From: Ichthyophis bannanicus
Lineage: Eukaryota > Chordata > Amphibia > Gymnophiona > Ichthyophiidae
Direction of reading: 5' to 3'
Assembly: GCA_033557465.1 (NCBI GenBank)
Contig: CM066048.1
Location: 12,500,305 to 12,564,304 of the forward strand
DNA length: 64,000 nucleotides
The position numbers and the translations under genes are program-made. The notes below the pieces were generated by a model. That model was given only the letters and a program-made list of their open reading frames with translations. It had not been told where the DNA came from and ran no database searches. This document shows, one piece after another, positions 11,312 through 24,500 of this stretch (positions are counted from its first letter, which is position 1; every line of letters starts with the position of its first letter).

Positions 11312-12245
11312 TCTTTATTTATTTATTCCCAAATTTTTTATATACCACCTCTTCCTGAGATCAGGGGCAGTTTACAATGAGCCCACATTATACATTAAAC
11401 GTAGGAGATTACATCAAACAGGATGAAATAATTGTACGTGGGGAGAGTTGAATACATTTAACTATATACAAGTATGCAATTAGACTATGTGCAGTTACAC
11501 AGTGCAGATAATGTTGGGTGGTGGGGGGGGGGGGGGTAGGATGAGTGTGTCAGTAATGTGTGGCTTTTTTAAAGTTGGATATATGGTGTCATTGTTATTG
11601 TCATGGCCATAATATTCAAGGAACAGGAAAGTCTTAATGTGTTTTCTAGATGTTTGGAGGTCTTTACTGTATCTTACTGTGTCAGGGAGGGCATTCCACA
11701 GGGTGGGGGGCTACATAGGAGAATGCTCTATTACTGGTGGTTTATTTAGTTTTATGATAGTCTCGTGGTATTTTGATGGTATTCATGTGGCATCCTCCTT
11801 TAGTTTTAGAATATGTTGATGGGAGAATTAGTATGGATAAGAATGAGGGTGAGATGTTTAGCAGTTTAAAGGTAGTCATCACTATTTTGAACTTTATTCT
11901 GCTAATGATGGGGAGTCAAAGAAGCATGTGCAGGATGCAGGTAATATGATCAGTTAGGGGGGCTTTGCAGATGATTCTGACCGTGACATTTTGTGCTATT
12001 TGTAGTTGGTTGATAGTTTTTTTGGGCATACCTTGGAGTAGACTATTGCAGAAGTCAATGTGGGGTGTGACTAGGGCTTGAATCACAGATTTGAAGTCAT
12101 GAGGGTCAAGTAATGGTCTGAGATGTTGTAGTGTGCGAAGTTTATAGAATATGTTTCTTGCAGTTGTTTTTATGTGAGAAGTCATGCCAAGTGTTTGGTC
12201 TAAGGTGACTCGTAAGTATTTCACCTATTTTTTGATGGGTAGCAT
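11312..12245 (-). mobile_element. L2 LINE 3' fragment (minus)
   Basis: The tail lies at 11312-11390 with (TTTAT)n and the complement of the L2 end box. The frame at 12224-11916 carries the post-RT region of L2 (YLRVTLDQTLGM, FKSVIQALVTPHIDFCNSLL, QGMPKKTINQLQIAQN). A poly-G run is present at 11522-11537. The fragment ends at about 12245. Confidence 0.75.
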
Positions 12246-12415
12246 AGTTTCACTTCTGGCCTTCTAGTAATTCATTGGCTAGTTGTCAGTCTTAGGGGTA
12301 TGTTTACTAAACCCCAGTAATGTTACTCGCGTTAAGTTCCCCAGTAATGTTACAGATGACCATATAAAGGAGTGGGAGGTGCATCGTTATGGCAAGCCAT
12401 GTCAGTTAACGCGCG

Positions 12416-12560
12416 TTACAAGGCACCTTATAAGGCACCTTAGAAGGGCATCTTATAAGGCACCTTACAAGGGCATCTTATAAGGCACCTTACAAGGGCA
12501 CCTTACAAGGGTGCCTTATAAGGTGCCTGTAATTTGCCTTGTCATGTGCCTTATAAAACA
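12416..12560. repeat. Short minisatellite of AAGGCACCTTATAAGG-type units
   Basis: Tandem, slightly degenerate units built around CTTATAAGGCACCTTACAAGG. The sequence is partly self-complementary, since CCTTATAAGG is its own reverse complement, so it could fold. Degenerate copies extend to about 12720. Confidence 0.7.
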
Positions 12561-15119
12561 CCTCATAGGGCTCCTTAGGCTAGGTGCCGTATTAGGCATC
12601 CCTGGACAAGGCATCTTAGAAGGCACCCTGGATTATGGGACCATAGGTTAAGGTGCCCTAACAATGTTACGGTGCCCCAGGTTAGTGTGCCCTAAAGGCT
12701 ACAAGGTGCTTCAGGTTGACATGCATGACCTGTGAGGCATAGAAACAGATGTATCCCTAACACTGGACAGAGCACCGAGGAAAGGCAATGAACAGGCTAT
12801 TGAAGGAGGGAGAGCTGGGAGCTGCTGGACCTGCTGCATCTGTGGGCATCCCATGTGGCTGCCAGTAATGTTGACAAACATGTTGGGGGCAGCTGTACCA
12901 CGGCACAGGGTGTTGGCAATGTAAAGTACTGGAAAGACAGTGGGTGGCAGATGATGGGAATATGTGTCCCCCAGTGGAGGCAGAGGTGGCAGGATAGTTA
13001 CAATGATGGGTGGACAGAGGAGTGGTGGTGCCATTCAGATCAGGCACAGGTGAGGCAAGCACGAAGAGGTGAAATGCAGGAAAGGGTACCAGTACAGGAC
13101 ATGGGGTGGCAGCCTGCACAGGAAGACAGGACTCTACACAGCTGACAGATGCAGATAGATGGATTGAAGGATTGTTGGAAACTGTGGTGAGGGTGTTATG
13201 GGCTGGCAGCACAGATCTACAAAGATATGACTGTTATAGGCATGGAAAATATTTGGGTTGGACAGGCATGAAAGGAGGGAACAATGAGGAATTGAACCAA
13301 TGACCACTGCCTAGAACGTCATTGTACTAACCGGTAGGCTATACCCCTATGGCTTGTTGCACAGAAATGGCTGGGTACAGAAGGACTGCAGGTCACCGCA
13401 CAAACCGTCTGCTCTGTGTGCCAGGATAGGGTACACCCACTGGTAACCATGATGCACTGCACATGCAGATCAGCGGTCAACATCTGTTCAGCAGATGGGG
13501 TTTGCACCTCAGCTTGGTAGGTGGAAATGACCCTGTGTGATACTGGCACAGAGCAGCTACAGACCATGACATTGTGTGAGTTCTGTGCTCACCCTGAGGG
13601 TGAGGTGGGGCGCCCAGCACCAGGTCCACAGTACCTGGGTTGGTTGCGATAGGCTTTGCTGCAGGTCCCCATCATTGCCAGTGTGTGGTAGGAATTCCTT
13701 GCATTCACACCTAGGAAAATCCTGTGTCCATCTGTATTCCACAGTCACGTTTAATCCCTATGGTCACTTGTTACAAGAGCAGGGGGGTGTCTGGACTCAC
13801 ATGTGGATTATGCAGCACCGCCTAACAAACCACTATCTCTGGGTCAAGGTGGTGTACAGGATCTGCCCCCAACAGACTTTACTCTACATCGTTACAATGG
13901 TAGCAGTGGAGGAACATGTTGAGGAGCTGTGGGACCAGCAACCCCAGGCCTGCTGGCAAAAGGGAGCTGTCTGGGGCACTTAATGCAGATCTGTACATTT
14001 TACAGGGGCACTGGCATTAAGCCTGGAGATACTCAGCTGCCCCCCACCACAATCTGACATTCACCAGTAGAGAGCACAGTCAGTCTGCACCTGCTGCACC
14101 CTGCAAGGTATTCCAGCCATACACATGTTAACTATAGACAGTCCATAGTACATGCTCCCAGAGGAACTAGGTACACCCAGAAGTGAGATGTGAGCACAGA
14201 CACCAAGCAGGCATCTCAGTGATTGATGCCCAGAACAGGGATCACACAAATTTCACTAGAGACAGATAGTGTACAGCACTATGTGGGAACCTAGACATGC
14301 CATGGTCACTGCTCAGTCAGGGTGAGAGTGACCTCCCAGCATGACATGATGTGGCCACCCTGTCCATGCAGGTGGTGGTCAGGCACTACAAAGTCCCAGC
14401 CCTTGCCCTACACCCTGTGCAGATGCATCCTGCCCTGTCCGGCCCATACCCACAATACCATGCTCCTCATTATGCACATTAGCAGGCTAACGCTGGAAAC
14501 AGTGTAAGCATTGTGGGCCCAGTGAGGTGTAGGCAGCCACTAAACAGTAGATAGACATACACACACTCCCACTCCTATTTCAGCATTGTGCAAAGATAGG
14601 GGTGGTTGGCAGCCCTGCCTGCCACACTAGTCCTGAGCACAGTGCAGGCATTGCTAAGGTATGCAGGTAGTAGTATCATTGCCTTGCTGGTAAGTGCTGC
14701 TCTGTGCTGGGCTCAAGAGACTGACTCTCCATGGGGCTTTGGATTGTGGAGCCTGTGGGTGTGGGTGTGGGTGTTTGTGCCCCTGTTGGCCGCTGCTTTG
14801 GGGATTGCATATGTTGATGATATATCTGCATTGTAGGGTAAAATATAGGGATATGTTCTGCCAGATCCACAGCTGGGACATGAACCTGTGACCTTCTGCT
14901 CCTGGACACACTGGCTGCGTGTACTGCACCACACTGTTACCACAGAGGCACAGCAGTCCCTGGAGCTACCTGTACCTTTCCTCAGCCAGACCTTTTCTCT
15001 TGTACTGCACACCACATACTGGTACAGGGCATGGCCTAGGTCCACTGCAGGCAGGTGCCACTGCCCCCTCCAGCACGAACACACTGCCCCCCCCCCCTGC
15101 CATGCTGACATGACCATAT
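12561..15119. other. Unrecognised sequence with two tRNA-like promoter motifs
   Basis: No coding region could be assigned; the open frames are short and carry no known motif. Two minus-strand patches look tRNA-derived. One is at about 13345-13265, with TAGCCTACCGG as a possible A box and a perfect B box GGTTCAATTCC. The other is at about 14945-14870, with GGTTCATGTCC. The region may be one unknown repeat, but I see no ends. Confidence 0.35.
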
Positions 15120-15243
15120 GAGTCCGTTCTCTAGAGGCTAGAGTAGCAGACTTGGAAAACATAAGACAGAGAGGTACATAGATGAGACCTACAGGGATAT
15201 AGTCCGGAAATCCCACCTCCAGTCTGGCAGCATCCCTGTTGCC

Positions 15244-15870
15244 ATGGAGGAGAGAGGTCACGTGACAGGAGAGCATCACCCTGCTGTGGCAGAAAGCAGT
15301 CCTGTAACTAGGACCTGTCCTCCAGGTGATGTAAAACCCTCTCGCACCGAGTTAGTTTCTCCAGGGCCATGTGCCCATGAGGGAAGGGTTAGGACAGCCG
15401 TTATAGTTGGTGATTCGATCATTAGGCATGTAGATAGCTGGGTGGCTGGTGGACGTGAGGATCGCCTAGTAACATGCCTGCCTGGTGCGAAGGTAGCGGA
15501 CCTCACGCGCCACCTAGATAAGGTCTTAGAGAGTGCTGGGGAGGAGTCTGCTGTCTTGGTACATGTCGGTACCAATAACATAGGAAAATGTGGTAGGGAG
15601 GTTCTGGAGGCTAAATTTAGGCTTTTAGGTAGGAAGTTGAAATCCAGAACTTCCAGGGTAGCGTTCTCTGAAATGCTTCCGGTTCCACGCGCAGGACCCA
15701 AAAGGCAGGCAGAGCTCCGGAGTCTCAATGCATGGATGAAATGATGGTGCAGAGATGAGGTTTTTGGATTTGTTAGGAACTGGGGAACATTCTGGGGAAA
15801 GGGGGGGCTCTTCCGAAGGGATGGGCTTCACCTTAAATGGGATGAAACCAGGCTGCTGGCATTAACCTTT
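15244..15870 (+). pseudogene. CR1 ORF1 with SGNH esterase domain
   Basis: CR1 ORF1 proteins bind the LINE RNA and often carry a lipase/esterase-like SGNH domain. The frame 15244-15744 shows the esterase blocks: VIVGDSIIRHVDSW (GDS with catalytic Ser) at about 15402-15440, and VHVGTNNIGKCG (GTNN block) at about 15558-15600. The last block, DGLHLKWDETRLL with the catalytic Asp-His pair, lies in another frame at about 15818-15858, beyond a stop at 15742. The N-terminus is degraded into the sequence from 15120. Confidence 0.8.
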
Positions 15871-16058
15871 AAAAAGGAGATAGAGCAGCTTTTAAACTCG
15901 ATAATAGGGGAAAGCCGACAGTCGCCCAAGAGCGCATGGTTCGGACGAATGTATCCTTGAAGGATACTACCAAGAGCTGAGAGGTTCCAAAAAAGAGTAA
16001 AGTAGCCCAAATGCCCTCGAGTATGGAGCAGACATAGCTTAAAAATCCAAAATTACCA

Positions 16059-18888
16059 ATGTCTACCAATAGCCAAATTAATATGAATAAAATACAGTCT
16101 CCAAAATGCTTGTATGCAAATGCTAGAAGTCTAAAAAACAAGATGTCAGAGTTAGAATATATAGCACTAAATGAGAGGTTAGATATGATTGGAATATCAG
16201 AGACATGGTGGAAGGAGGACAACCAGTGGGACACTGTGATACCTGGGTACAAACTATATCGTAATGATAGAGCTGAACAAATTGGTGGAGGGGTTGCGCT
16301 CTATGTTAGAGAGGGCATTGAGTCAGAAAGGATTAAAGTTTTGCAGGAAACAAAATTTGCTGTAGAATCTCTATGGATTGAAATTCCATGTAAAAAGGGG
16401 AAGGCGATGGCAGTGGGGGTGTACTATCGACCGCCTGGCCAGAATGAACAAATGGATGATGAAATGCTCAAAGAAATCAAGGAAGCTAACAAACGTTACA
16501 GCACAGTAATAATAATGGGTGATTTCAATTACCCCGGTATCGACTGGGGTCAGTGTCACGGCAGGACATGCTAGGGAGATAAAGTTTCTAGATGAAATAA
16601 ATGACTGCTTCTTGGAGCAGCTGGTTCATGAACCAACTAGAGGGGAAGCAATATTAGACCTAGTCCTTAGTGGAACACCGGATGTAGTGCAAGAGATAAG
16701 GGTGTTGGGGCCACTGGAAATAGTAATCATAGCATGATCGCCTTTGATTTAATTAGTGGAGGAGGGATAGTAAGGAAATCCACAGTACTACCTTTTAACT
16801 TTTGAAAGGGAGACTATGATAAAATGAGGAAAATAGTTAAGAAAAAACTAAAAGGAGCAGTTGCAAAGGTTAAAGACTTACATCAAGCTTGGGTGTTGTT
16901 TAAAACGACTATCTTAGAAGCCCAGAACAGCTGTATTCCACGCTTTAAGAAAAGTGGAAGGAAGTCCAAAAAGCTGCCAGCATGGTTTAAAGGTGAGGTC
17001 AGAGAGGCTGTTATTGCCAAAAAATCATCTTTCAGGAAATAGAAAAAAGAGCCAAACGACAAAACATGGAAACAGCACAAGCACTGGCAAATGAAATGCA
17101 AGGCATTGATATAGCAGGCAAAGGCAGAATTAGAGAAGAAGCTTGCTGCGGAAGCAAAAACGCGAAATAAAGATTTTTTCAAGTACATTCGCAGCAAAAA
17201 AACTGTGAGAGGGTCAGTTGGTCCATTAGATGATAGAGGGGTTAAAGGGGCACTAAGAGGCGACAAGGTGATAGCAGAGAGACTGAATGAATTCTTTGCT
17301 TCGGTCTTTACTGAGGAAGATATAGGGATGTTACCCATGACTGAAGTGGTATTTAAAGGTGCGGAAGAATTGAAGGAAATATCGATACATCGGGAAGATG
17401 TATTACAACTATTAAATAAGTGAAGAGTAGCAAATCACCTGGGCCGGATGGTATACATCAAAGGGTGTTGAAAGAACTGAAATATGAGATTGCAGACCTG
17501 CTATTAGTAATCTGTGAACTATTGTTAAAATCATCTCTAATACCTGAAGATTGGAGGATCGCCAATGTAACACCAATTTTTAAAAAGGGTTCCAGGGTTG
17601 ATCCGGGAAACTACAGACCGGTGAGCCTGACGTCAGTACCGAGAAAAATGGTAGAAACCATCATAAAGAATAAAATTACTCAGCATTTAGATAGTCATGG
17701 CCTATTGGGAGACAGCCAACATGGCTTTAGACAAGGAAGATCTTGTCTTACTAATCTGTTATATTTTTTTGAAGGTGTGAATAAACAGGTGGACAAAGGT
17801 GAGTCGGTTGATATAGTGTAACTGGACTTTCAGAAAGCCTTTGACAAGGTCCCTCATCAGAGACTTTTGGCAAAACTAAAGAGTCATGGGATAGGAGGCA
17901 GTGTACTACTGTGGATCAGGAACTGGTTAAAAGATAGAAAGCAGAGGGTTGGGCTAAATGGCCAATTTTCCCAATGGAGAAAGGTGAATAGTGGCGTACC
18001 CCAGGGAGCTGTGCTGGGTCCGCTGCTTTGACATATTCATAAATGACCTGGAAAGTGGAATAACGAGTGAGGTTATCAAATTTGCAGATGACACAAAACT
18101 ATTTAAAGTTGTTAAAACCCATGAGGATTGTGGAAAATTGCAAGAGGATCTTGATAAATTGGAAGACTGGGCATCAAAATGGCAGATGAAATTTAATGCG
18201 GACACGTGCAAAGTTATGCACCGAGGGAAGAACAACCCAAACTATGGTTACACGATGCAAAGGTTCCACTTTGGGAACGACCGACCAGGAAAAAGATTTA
18301 AGCGTCATTGTGGATAACATGTTAAAACCCTCGGCTCAATGTGCAGCAGCGGCCAAGAGAGCAAATAGAATGCTAGGTATCAGAAGGAAAGGAATGGAAA
18401 ATAAAACAAAAGATATTATAATGCCTCTATATCGTTCCATGGTGAGACCGCACCTTGAATATTGTGTGCAATTCTGGTCACCGTATCTTAAAAAGGATAT
18501 AGCGTTATTAGAAAAGGTTCAGAGAAGAGCCACCAAAATGGTAAAGCGGATGGAAGGATACTCCTATGAAGAAAGGCTAAAAAGGTTAGGGCTCTTTAAC
18601 CTGGAAAAGAGATGGCTGAGGGGAGATATGATAGAAGTCTATAAATTAATGAATCTAGTGGAACGGGTAAACGTAGATTGATTGTTTATGTTATCATAAT
18701 ATAGAAAGACCAGGGGACATGCAATGAAGCTACAGAGTAAACTATTAAGACTAATAAATTTTTTCGCTCAACTTGTAATCAAACTCTGGAATTTGTTACC
18801 AGAGGATGTAGTAAAGGCTGTTAGTGTAGCTGGGTTTAAAAAAGGTTTGGGCAAGTTCCTGGAGGAAAAGTCCATAAACCATTATTAA
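16059..18888 (+). pseudogene. CR1 ORF2 endonuclease and reverse transcriptase (copy B)
   Basis: The APE-type endonuclease is readable at 16059-16574: YANARSLKNKM, the catalytic-Glu block ISETWW, GGGVALYVREG, and GDFNYPGIDW. A frameshift near 16550 moves the frame to 16519-16737. The RT follows in pieces: the N-terminal part at 16824-17420, SPGPDGIHQRVLKEL to SCLTNLLYFF at 17420-17821, a stop at 17819, SGITSEVIKFADDTKLF at 18050-18110, and C-terminal blocks to about 18885. At least four frameshifts or stops are present, so it is inactive. Confidence 0.9.
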
Positions 18889-19055
18889 GAAGGGACCCAG
18901 GATATCAATGCGTGACCCAGTACAAGCATTGTGGAACCTGTGTCTTTTGGGGAACTGCTAGGTATGTATGACCTAGATTGGCCACTGTTGGAAACAGGAT
19001 ACTGGGCTTGATGGACCTTGGTCTGACCCAGTATGGCATATCTTATGTTCTTATG

Positions 19056-21367
19056 GTATTGACTGGGTCAGTGTCATGGCAGGACATGCTAGGGAGATAA
19101 AGTTCTAGATGAAATAAATGACTGCTTCTTGGAGCAGCTGGTTCATGAACTGACCAGAGGGGAAGCCATGTTGGACCTAGTCCTTAGTGGAACACAAGAT
19201 CTGGTGCAAGATATAAGGGTGTTGGGGCTGCTTGGCAATAATGAGCATAGCATGATCACATTTGATTTAATAAATGGAGGAGGGAGGGTAAGGAAATCCA
19301 CAGTACTACCTTTTAACTTTGAAAAGGGAGACTATGATAAAATGAGGAAAATATTTAGCAAAAAAATAAAAGGAGCGGTTGCAGAGTTTAAAGATTTACA
19401 TCAAGCTTGGGTGTTGTTTAAAACTGCTATCTTGGAAGCCCAGACCCTGCTTTAAGAAAAGTGGAAGGAAAAGAAAAGGAAGTCCAAACAACTGCCAGCA
19501 TGGTTTAAAGGTGAGGTCAGAGAGCATCTTTCAGGAAATGGGAAAAGGAGCCAAATGATGAAAACTGGAAACAACACAAGCACTGGCAAATTAGATGCAA
19601 GGCATTGATAAGGCAGGCAAAGAGAGAATTTGAGAAGAAACTTGCTGTGGAAGCAAAAATGCATAGTAAAAACTTTTTCAAGTACACTCGTAGCAAAAAA
19701 AACTGTGAGTCAGTTGGACCATTAGATGATAGAGGGGTAAAAGGGGCACTAAGAGGGGACAAAGCCTGAATGAATTCTTTGCTTCAGTCTTTACTGAGGA
19801 AGATCTAGGGATGTTACCCATGACTGAAATGGTATTTAAAAGAGATGCTGCGGAAGAAATGAAAGAAATATTAATACACCGGGAAGATTTATTATAAGTA
19901 TTTGATAAACTGAAGAGTAGCAGATCACCTGGACCAGATTTATTTATTTATTTGGTTTTATATACCGTGCTTTTTCAGATCAGTGTGGTTTACATATAAC
20001 ACATGAACAATGAACTGGTTTACATAGAACAGGTTACATGGAACAAATTTACATCAAATTGGCATGCATCAGTCAAGGGTGTTGAAAGAACTGAAATATG
20101 AGATTGCAGACTTAATATTAGTAATCTGTGAACTATCATTAAAATCATCTGTAGAAGACTGGAGGATGGTCAATGTAACGCCAATTCTTAAAAAGGATTC
20201 CAGGGGTGGATCAGGAACTGGTTAAAAGATAGAAAGCAGAGGGTAGGGCTAAATGGCCAATTTTCTCAACGGAGAAAGGCGAATAGTGGAGTTCCCCAGG
20301 GGTCTGTGCTGGGTCTGCTACTTTTAACATATTCATAAATGACCTGGAAATGGGAATAACGAGTGAGGCTATTAAATTTGTAGATCACACAAAACTATTC
20401 AAAGTTGTTAAAACCCAAGAAGATTGTGGAAAATTGCAAGAGGATCTTGATAAATTGGAAGACTGGGCATCAAAATGGCAAATGAAATTTAATGTGGACT
20501 AGTGCAAGGTTATGCACCTAGGGAAGAACAACCCAAACTATGGTTACATGATGCAAGGTTCCACATTAGGAACCACCACCCAGGAAAAAGATTTAGGCGT
20601 CATTGTGGATAACATGTTAAAACCCTCGGCCCAGTGTGCAGCAGCGGCCAAGAGAGCAAATAGAATGCTATGTTTCATAAGGAAAGGAATGGAGAATAAA
20701 CAAAGGATATTATAGTGCCTCTGTATCGTTCCGTGGTGTGACTGCACCTTGAATATTGTGGACAGTTCTTGTCTCTTGTCTCTTGTATCTTAAAAAGGAT
20801 ATAGCGTTATTAGAAAAGATACAGAGAAGAGCCGCGAAAATGGTAAAGCGGATGGAAAGATACCCCTTTGAAGAGAGGCTAAAAAGGTTAGGGCTCTTTA
20901 ACATGGAAAAGAGACGGCTGAGGGGAGATATGTTAGAGGTCTATATATTAATGAATGGAGTGGAACGGGTAAACATAGATCAATTGTTTACGCCATCAAA
21001 ATATAGAAAGACTAGGGGACATGCAATGAAGCTACAGGGTAACTTATTTAAGACTAATAAGAAAAAATATTTTTTCACCCAACGTGTAATCAAACTCTGG
21101 AATTTGCTATCAGAGGATGTAGTAAAAGCTGTTAGTGTGACCGAGTTTAAAAAAGATTTGGACAAGTTTCTGGAGGAAAGGTCCATAAACCATTATTAAA
21201 GTGGACCCAGAATATACACTGCTTGACCCACTACAAGCATTGTGGAACCTGTGTCTTTTGGGGAAACTGCTAGGTACTTGTGACTTAGATTGTCCACTGT
21301 TGGAAACAGAATACTGGGCTTGATGGACCTTGGTCTGACTCAGTATGGCATATCTTATGTTCTTATG
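19056..21367 (+). mobile_element. CR1 LINE copy C (5'-truncated)
   Basis: Begins inside the endonuclease region (related to GDFNYPGIDWG) directly after the tail of copy B, and runs to its own TTCTTATG tail at 21367. ORF2 remains are scattered, for example 19129-19455, 20512-20715 and 20756-21199. An L2 tail interrupts it at about 19939-20070, and part of the RT is missing after it: the sequence jumps from the NVTPIL block to the RNWLKDR block near 20205. Inactive. Confidence 0.85.
19939..20070 (-). mobile_element. L2 3'-tail insertion in CR1 copy C
   Basis: Starts with TTTATTTATTTA and the complement of the L2 end box (TATACCGTGCTTTTTCAGATC, GTGGTTTACA). It splits the CR1 SPGPDGIHP codons; CR1 resumes at about 20072 (CAAGGGTGTTGAAAG). 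Confidence 0.7.
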
Positions 21368-21575
21368 TTTATTTATTTATTTATTTAAAGTCTCTTTTAT
21401 ACCGCGCTATTCAGCATCAGCGCGGTTTACAATAAACAATGAACATACACATTTCCAATAGTACTTTGTGTTTACATATGAACAGGATATTCAACTTGGC
21501 TAACAGGGTAACTATGTACAATCACAATATATACAATATATACAATTTGTAGGCTGATCATGTGTTTGTATGGTT

Positions 21576-24500
21576 TTAGACAGTGGAGATTTGGGTGGTT
21601 TCGGCAAATGGTGCTGAGTTTCTATTGGTTTCCGGGTAATGTAGGAGGAAGAGGTAGTGCTTCACGGCCTTCCTGAATTGGAATATGTCCGGGATTGATC
21701 TGATGTTGTGAGGGAGGTTATTCCAGATCATTGGTGCATAAAGTTTGAAGGACCTGCTGGATGTTGACTTGGTGCATTGAGTTATAGATCTTGTAACTAT
21801 CAAGGTGTTTTGAGCTACTGACCTTCTGTCCCTGTTGTGGGGTGTCATCTGGATTAGCTCTGTTAGTGAATTTGACGAGAGACCTTTGGTGGCTTTGAAG
21901 GTGAGCAGCAAGGTCTTGAATGTAATTCTACCTTGAATCGGGAGCCAGTGGAGTTGTTTCATTATGGGTGTGACATGGTCTTTCCTGGATGCTCCGTGCA
22001 GTACTCTTGCTGCGGTGTTCATTGCCATTTGCAGTGGGTTTAGGGTGGATTGGGGGAGACCTTGCAGTATTGCATTTGCATAATCGAAATGCGGGATAAT
22101 TAGTGCCTGATAGATAGTCCTGAAATCATCTGGCTCCAGCAGAGATCTTAGGTATCTAAGGGATCTAATTTTATGATATACTGCCCTTACAGTGTTACTT
22201 ATATGAGCCTGCATATTTAGGTTCTGGTCTAGTATGATGCCGAGGTATCTGATCGCGGGTTTGGTCTGGAGGTCTGCATCCTTCACTTTTAGTACTGCCG
22301 GCGCAGTGAAGTTACGGTTCCTTGTAATGAACATCACCTCCGTCTTCTTGTGTTGAATCCGGAGGTTTTGGGATTGTAGCCAATTGGATATTTCATTTAT
22401 GCAGCATGTTATTGGTGCGAGGTCTGGGTTTTCTGTTGCAAAAGGCGTGTATAATAGCACATCATCTGCGTATATCATGCAGTTAATGTTGAAAGACCGG
22501 ATCAGGTTGCAGAGAGGTTGCATGTATATATTGAACAGCAAGGCGGAGAGGGAGGATCCTTGTGGGACACCTTGGCTTTGGTGGAATGGTTCTGATGATG
22601 TGTCTCTGGATCGTACTTGCTGCCATCTGTCCGAGAGGTAGGACCTGCACCACTCGAGTGCTTTACCGGAGATTCCCTTTTCTTTGAGGCGTTCTATGAG
22701 GTGCTCATGGCTAACGGAATCAAACGCTGCCGCGATGTCAAGGAAGACAAGGACAAAGCCTTGGCAGGTATTGTCGATGCCTGATATTATGCTGCTGAAG
22801 AGTGTGGTAAGAAGGGTCTCGACCCCGTGGGCTTCTCTAAATCCGTGCTGGCAAGGATCCAGTGGTGCATTGGAATCAATGTGATCTTGTATTTGTCTCT
22901 GAACTACCTTTTCCATTATTTTTGCTAGCATTGGTATGCTTGCTATGGGTCTGTAGGATTCTGGTTTCTGTTGGTCGAGTTTGTTGTTTTTTAGTAGAGG
23001 TCTTATTGAAGTGTGTTTGAGGGTGCATGGGAAATCACCTGTTGTGAATGATTGTTGAATGAGTCTGGATATGATGGGACTGAGGTCAGTCCGGAGTTCC
23101 TTGACCCAGAAAGCTGGGCATGGATCGGATTGTGCTGTGGTCGTATTGATGGCTGCTATGGTGTCTTCGATGCATCGTTTGGATGGAGTTGTGAAGGTAG
23201 TGAGTGGTGTTTGATTGTAGGGCTGAAGGATAGTGCTGGACGCTGGGTTGTTGTTTATCTGACAAAGTTTCGTTTGTAGATAATCCGCATATGTTTTAGG
23301 ATGGATTCCATTTGTTTGTTCTGATGCAGGTTCTGTTGTAAGTTGCTTAACGAGGGCAAACAGGTCACGAGGTTTGTTGAGAGATCTCTTTAAAGTGTCG
23401 GCGTGGTAACGTCTCATGGTTTCAGTCACTGCGGTACGGTGCGCTGTGAGTTGTAAGTTGTATGCCTTTTGGTCTGCTTCTGAGCGTGAGCGGCGCCAGC
23501 GTCTCTCAAGTTTTCTTAGTGTCGCGAGTGAGGTTTTCAACTCAGTAGAGTACCATGCTGCTGTGTGTCGTTTCGCTTGAGGTTTGTTTTTTGCTGGGCG
23601 AACAGCTATTGAACTGAGTATTTCGTTCCAGTTGGAGACAAGTTCGTCAGGGTTGTGTGCTGGTGAGTTCATTAGTGGGATTGCTGATTTCAGGATTAGA
23701 TCTTTGTTGAATGGTTGGAATCTTCTCGGCGGATTGTTGGACTGACCGATTGCTGTGTTTTCATCTTTTTGGCCATGGCTTGGCTGAGGAATTTGGAATA
23801 GGATTAATGAATGATCTGACCATGGGACAGCGGTGATTGATATATCAGGGATGGTTGTTTCTCTGATGGTTGCGTCTGTTGTGAATATTAGATCTAGCAT
23901 GCCTCCTTTTATATGGGTAGGTTTCTTGATTAATTGGCTATATCCTAGATCAGTGATGGCTAACCTTTTTGAGCCCGAGTGCCCAAACTGCCGCACAAAA
24001 CCAAAGAATTTCCTCAAAGTGCCAGCACGTCAATTAAAGCCCCATTTGCATAAGGTGCTTCATTTGCATAAATATTTGCATAATGTTACCATACACTAAC
24101 TTTTAGTAAACATGCCTCTTAATGAGTATATGGATAAAGAAAGACTAAAAGGTTTCTACATTACTATAATCCAGTACCAACCGCCAGGCACATTAGGAAC
24201 TACTACAAACGCTGCCCATTTAGAACCCATAGCAAACCCGCCGTATCCTAACAGCACTACCAGGACTCACAAAGCACCATACTCTACCTATCAAAAGGCA
24301 ACACTGCAAATATTAAACCAATACATCTCAGAGAACAACAATACATGACCTACTGGGGAAAGAACAAGTGGCAATGTCAAATAGAATTATATAAACAGAA
24401 TACCTCAGCTCAGTTACACATGCAGAACAGACCATCACCAAACAAGGAATCACAATTTAGAAACAGGAAGACAATAATTAAACTGGGAACCCCAAAAGCC

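Larger units (their letters stand above)
15120..19055 (+). mobile_element. CR1 LINE copy B (nearly full length)
   Basis: Contains ORF1, the endonuclease and reverse transcriptase of ORF2, and the complete 3' end with its TTCTTATG tail, finishing at 19055. It belongs to the same lineage as copies A and C. Frameshifts and stops make it inactive. Copy C begins on the next base. Confidence 0.9.

Noticed and set aside
12416..12560. Possible CRISPR-like array
   Set aside because: Units are short, degenerate and lack unique spacers; this is vertebrate DNA and a plain minisatellite.
12757..13303. Several overlapping open frames of 65-151 codons
   Set aside because: No recognisable motif, no codon bias that stands out, and overlapping frames on both strands; compositional effect is likely.
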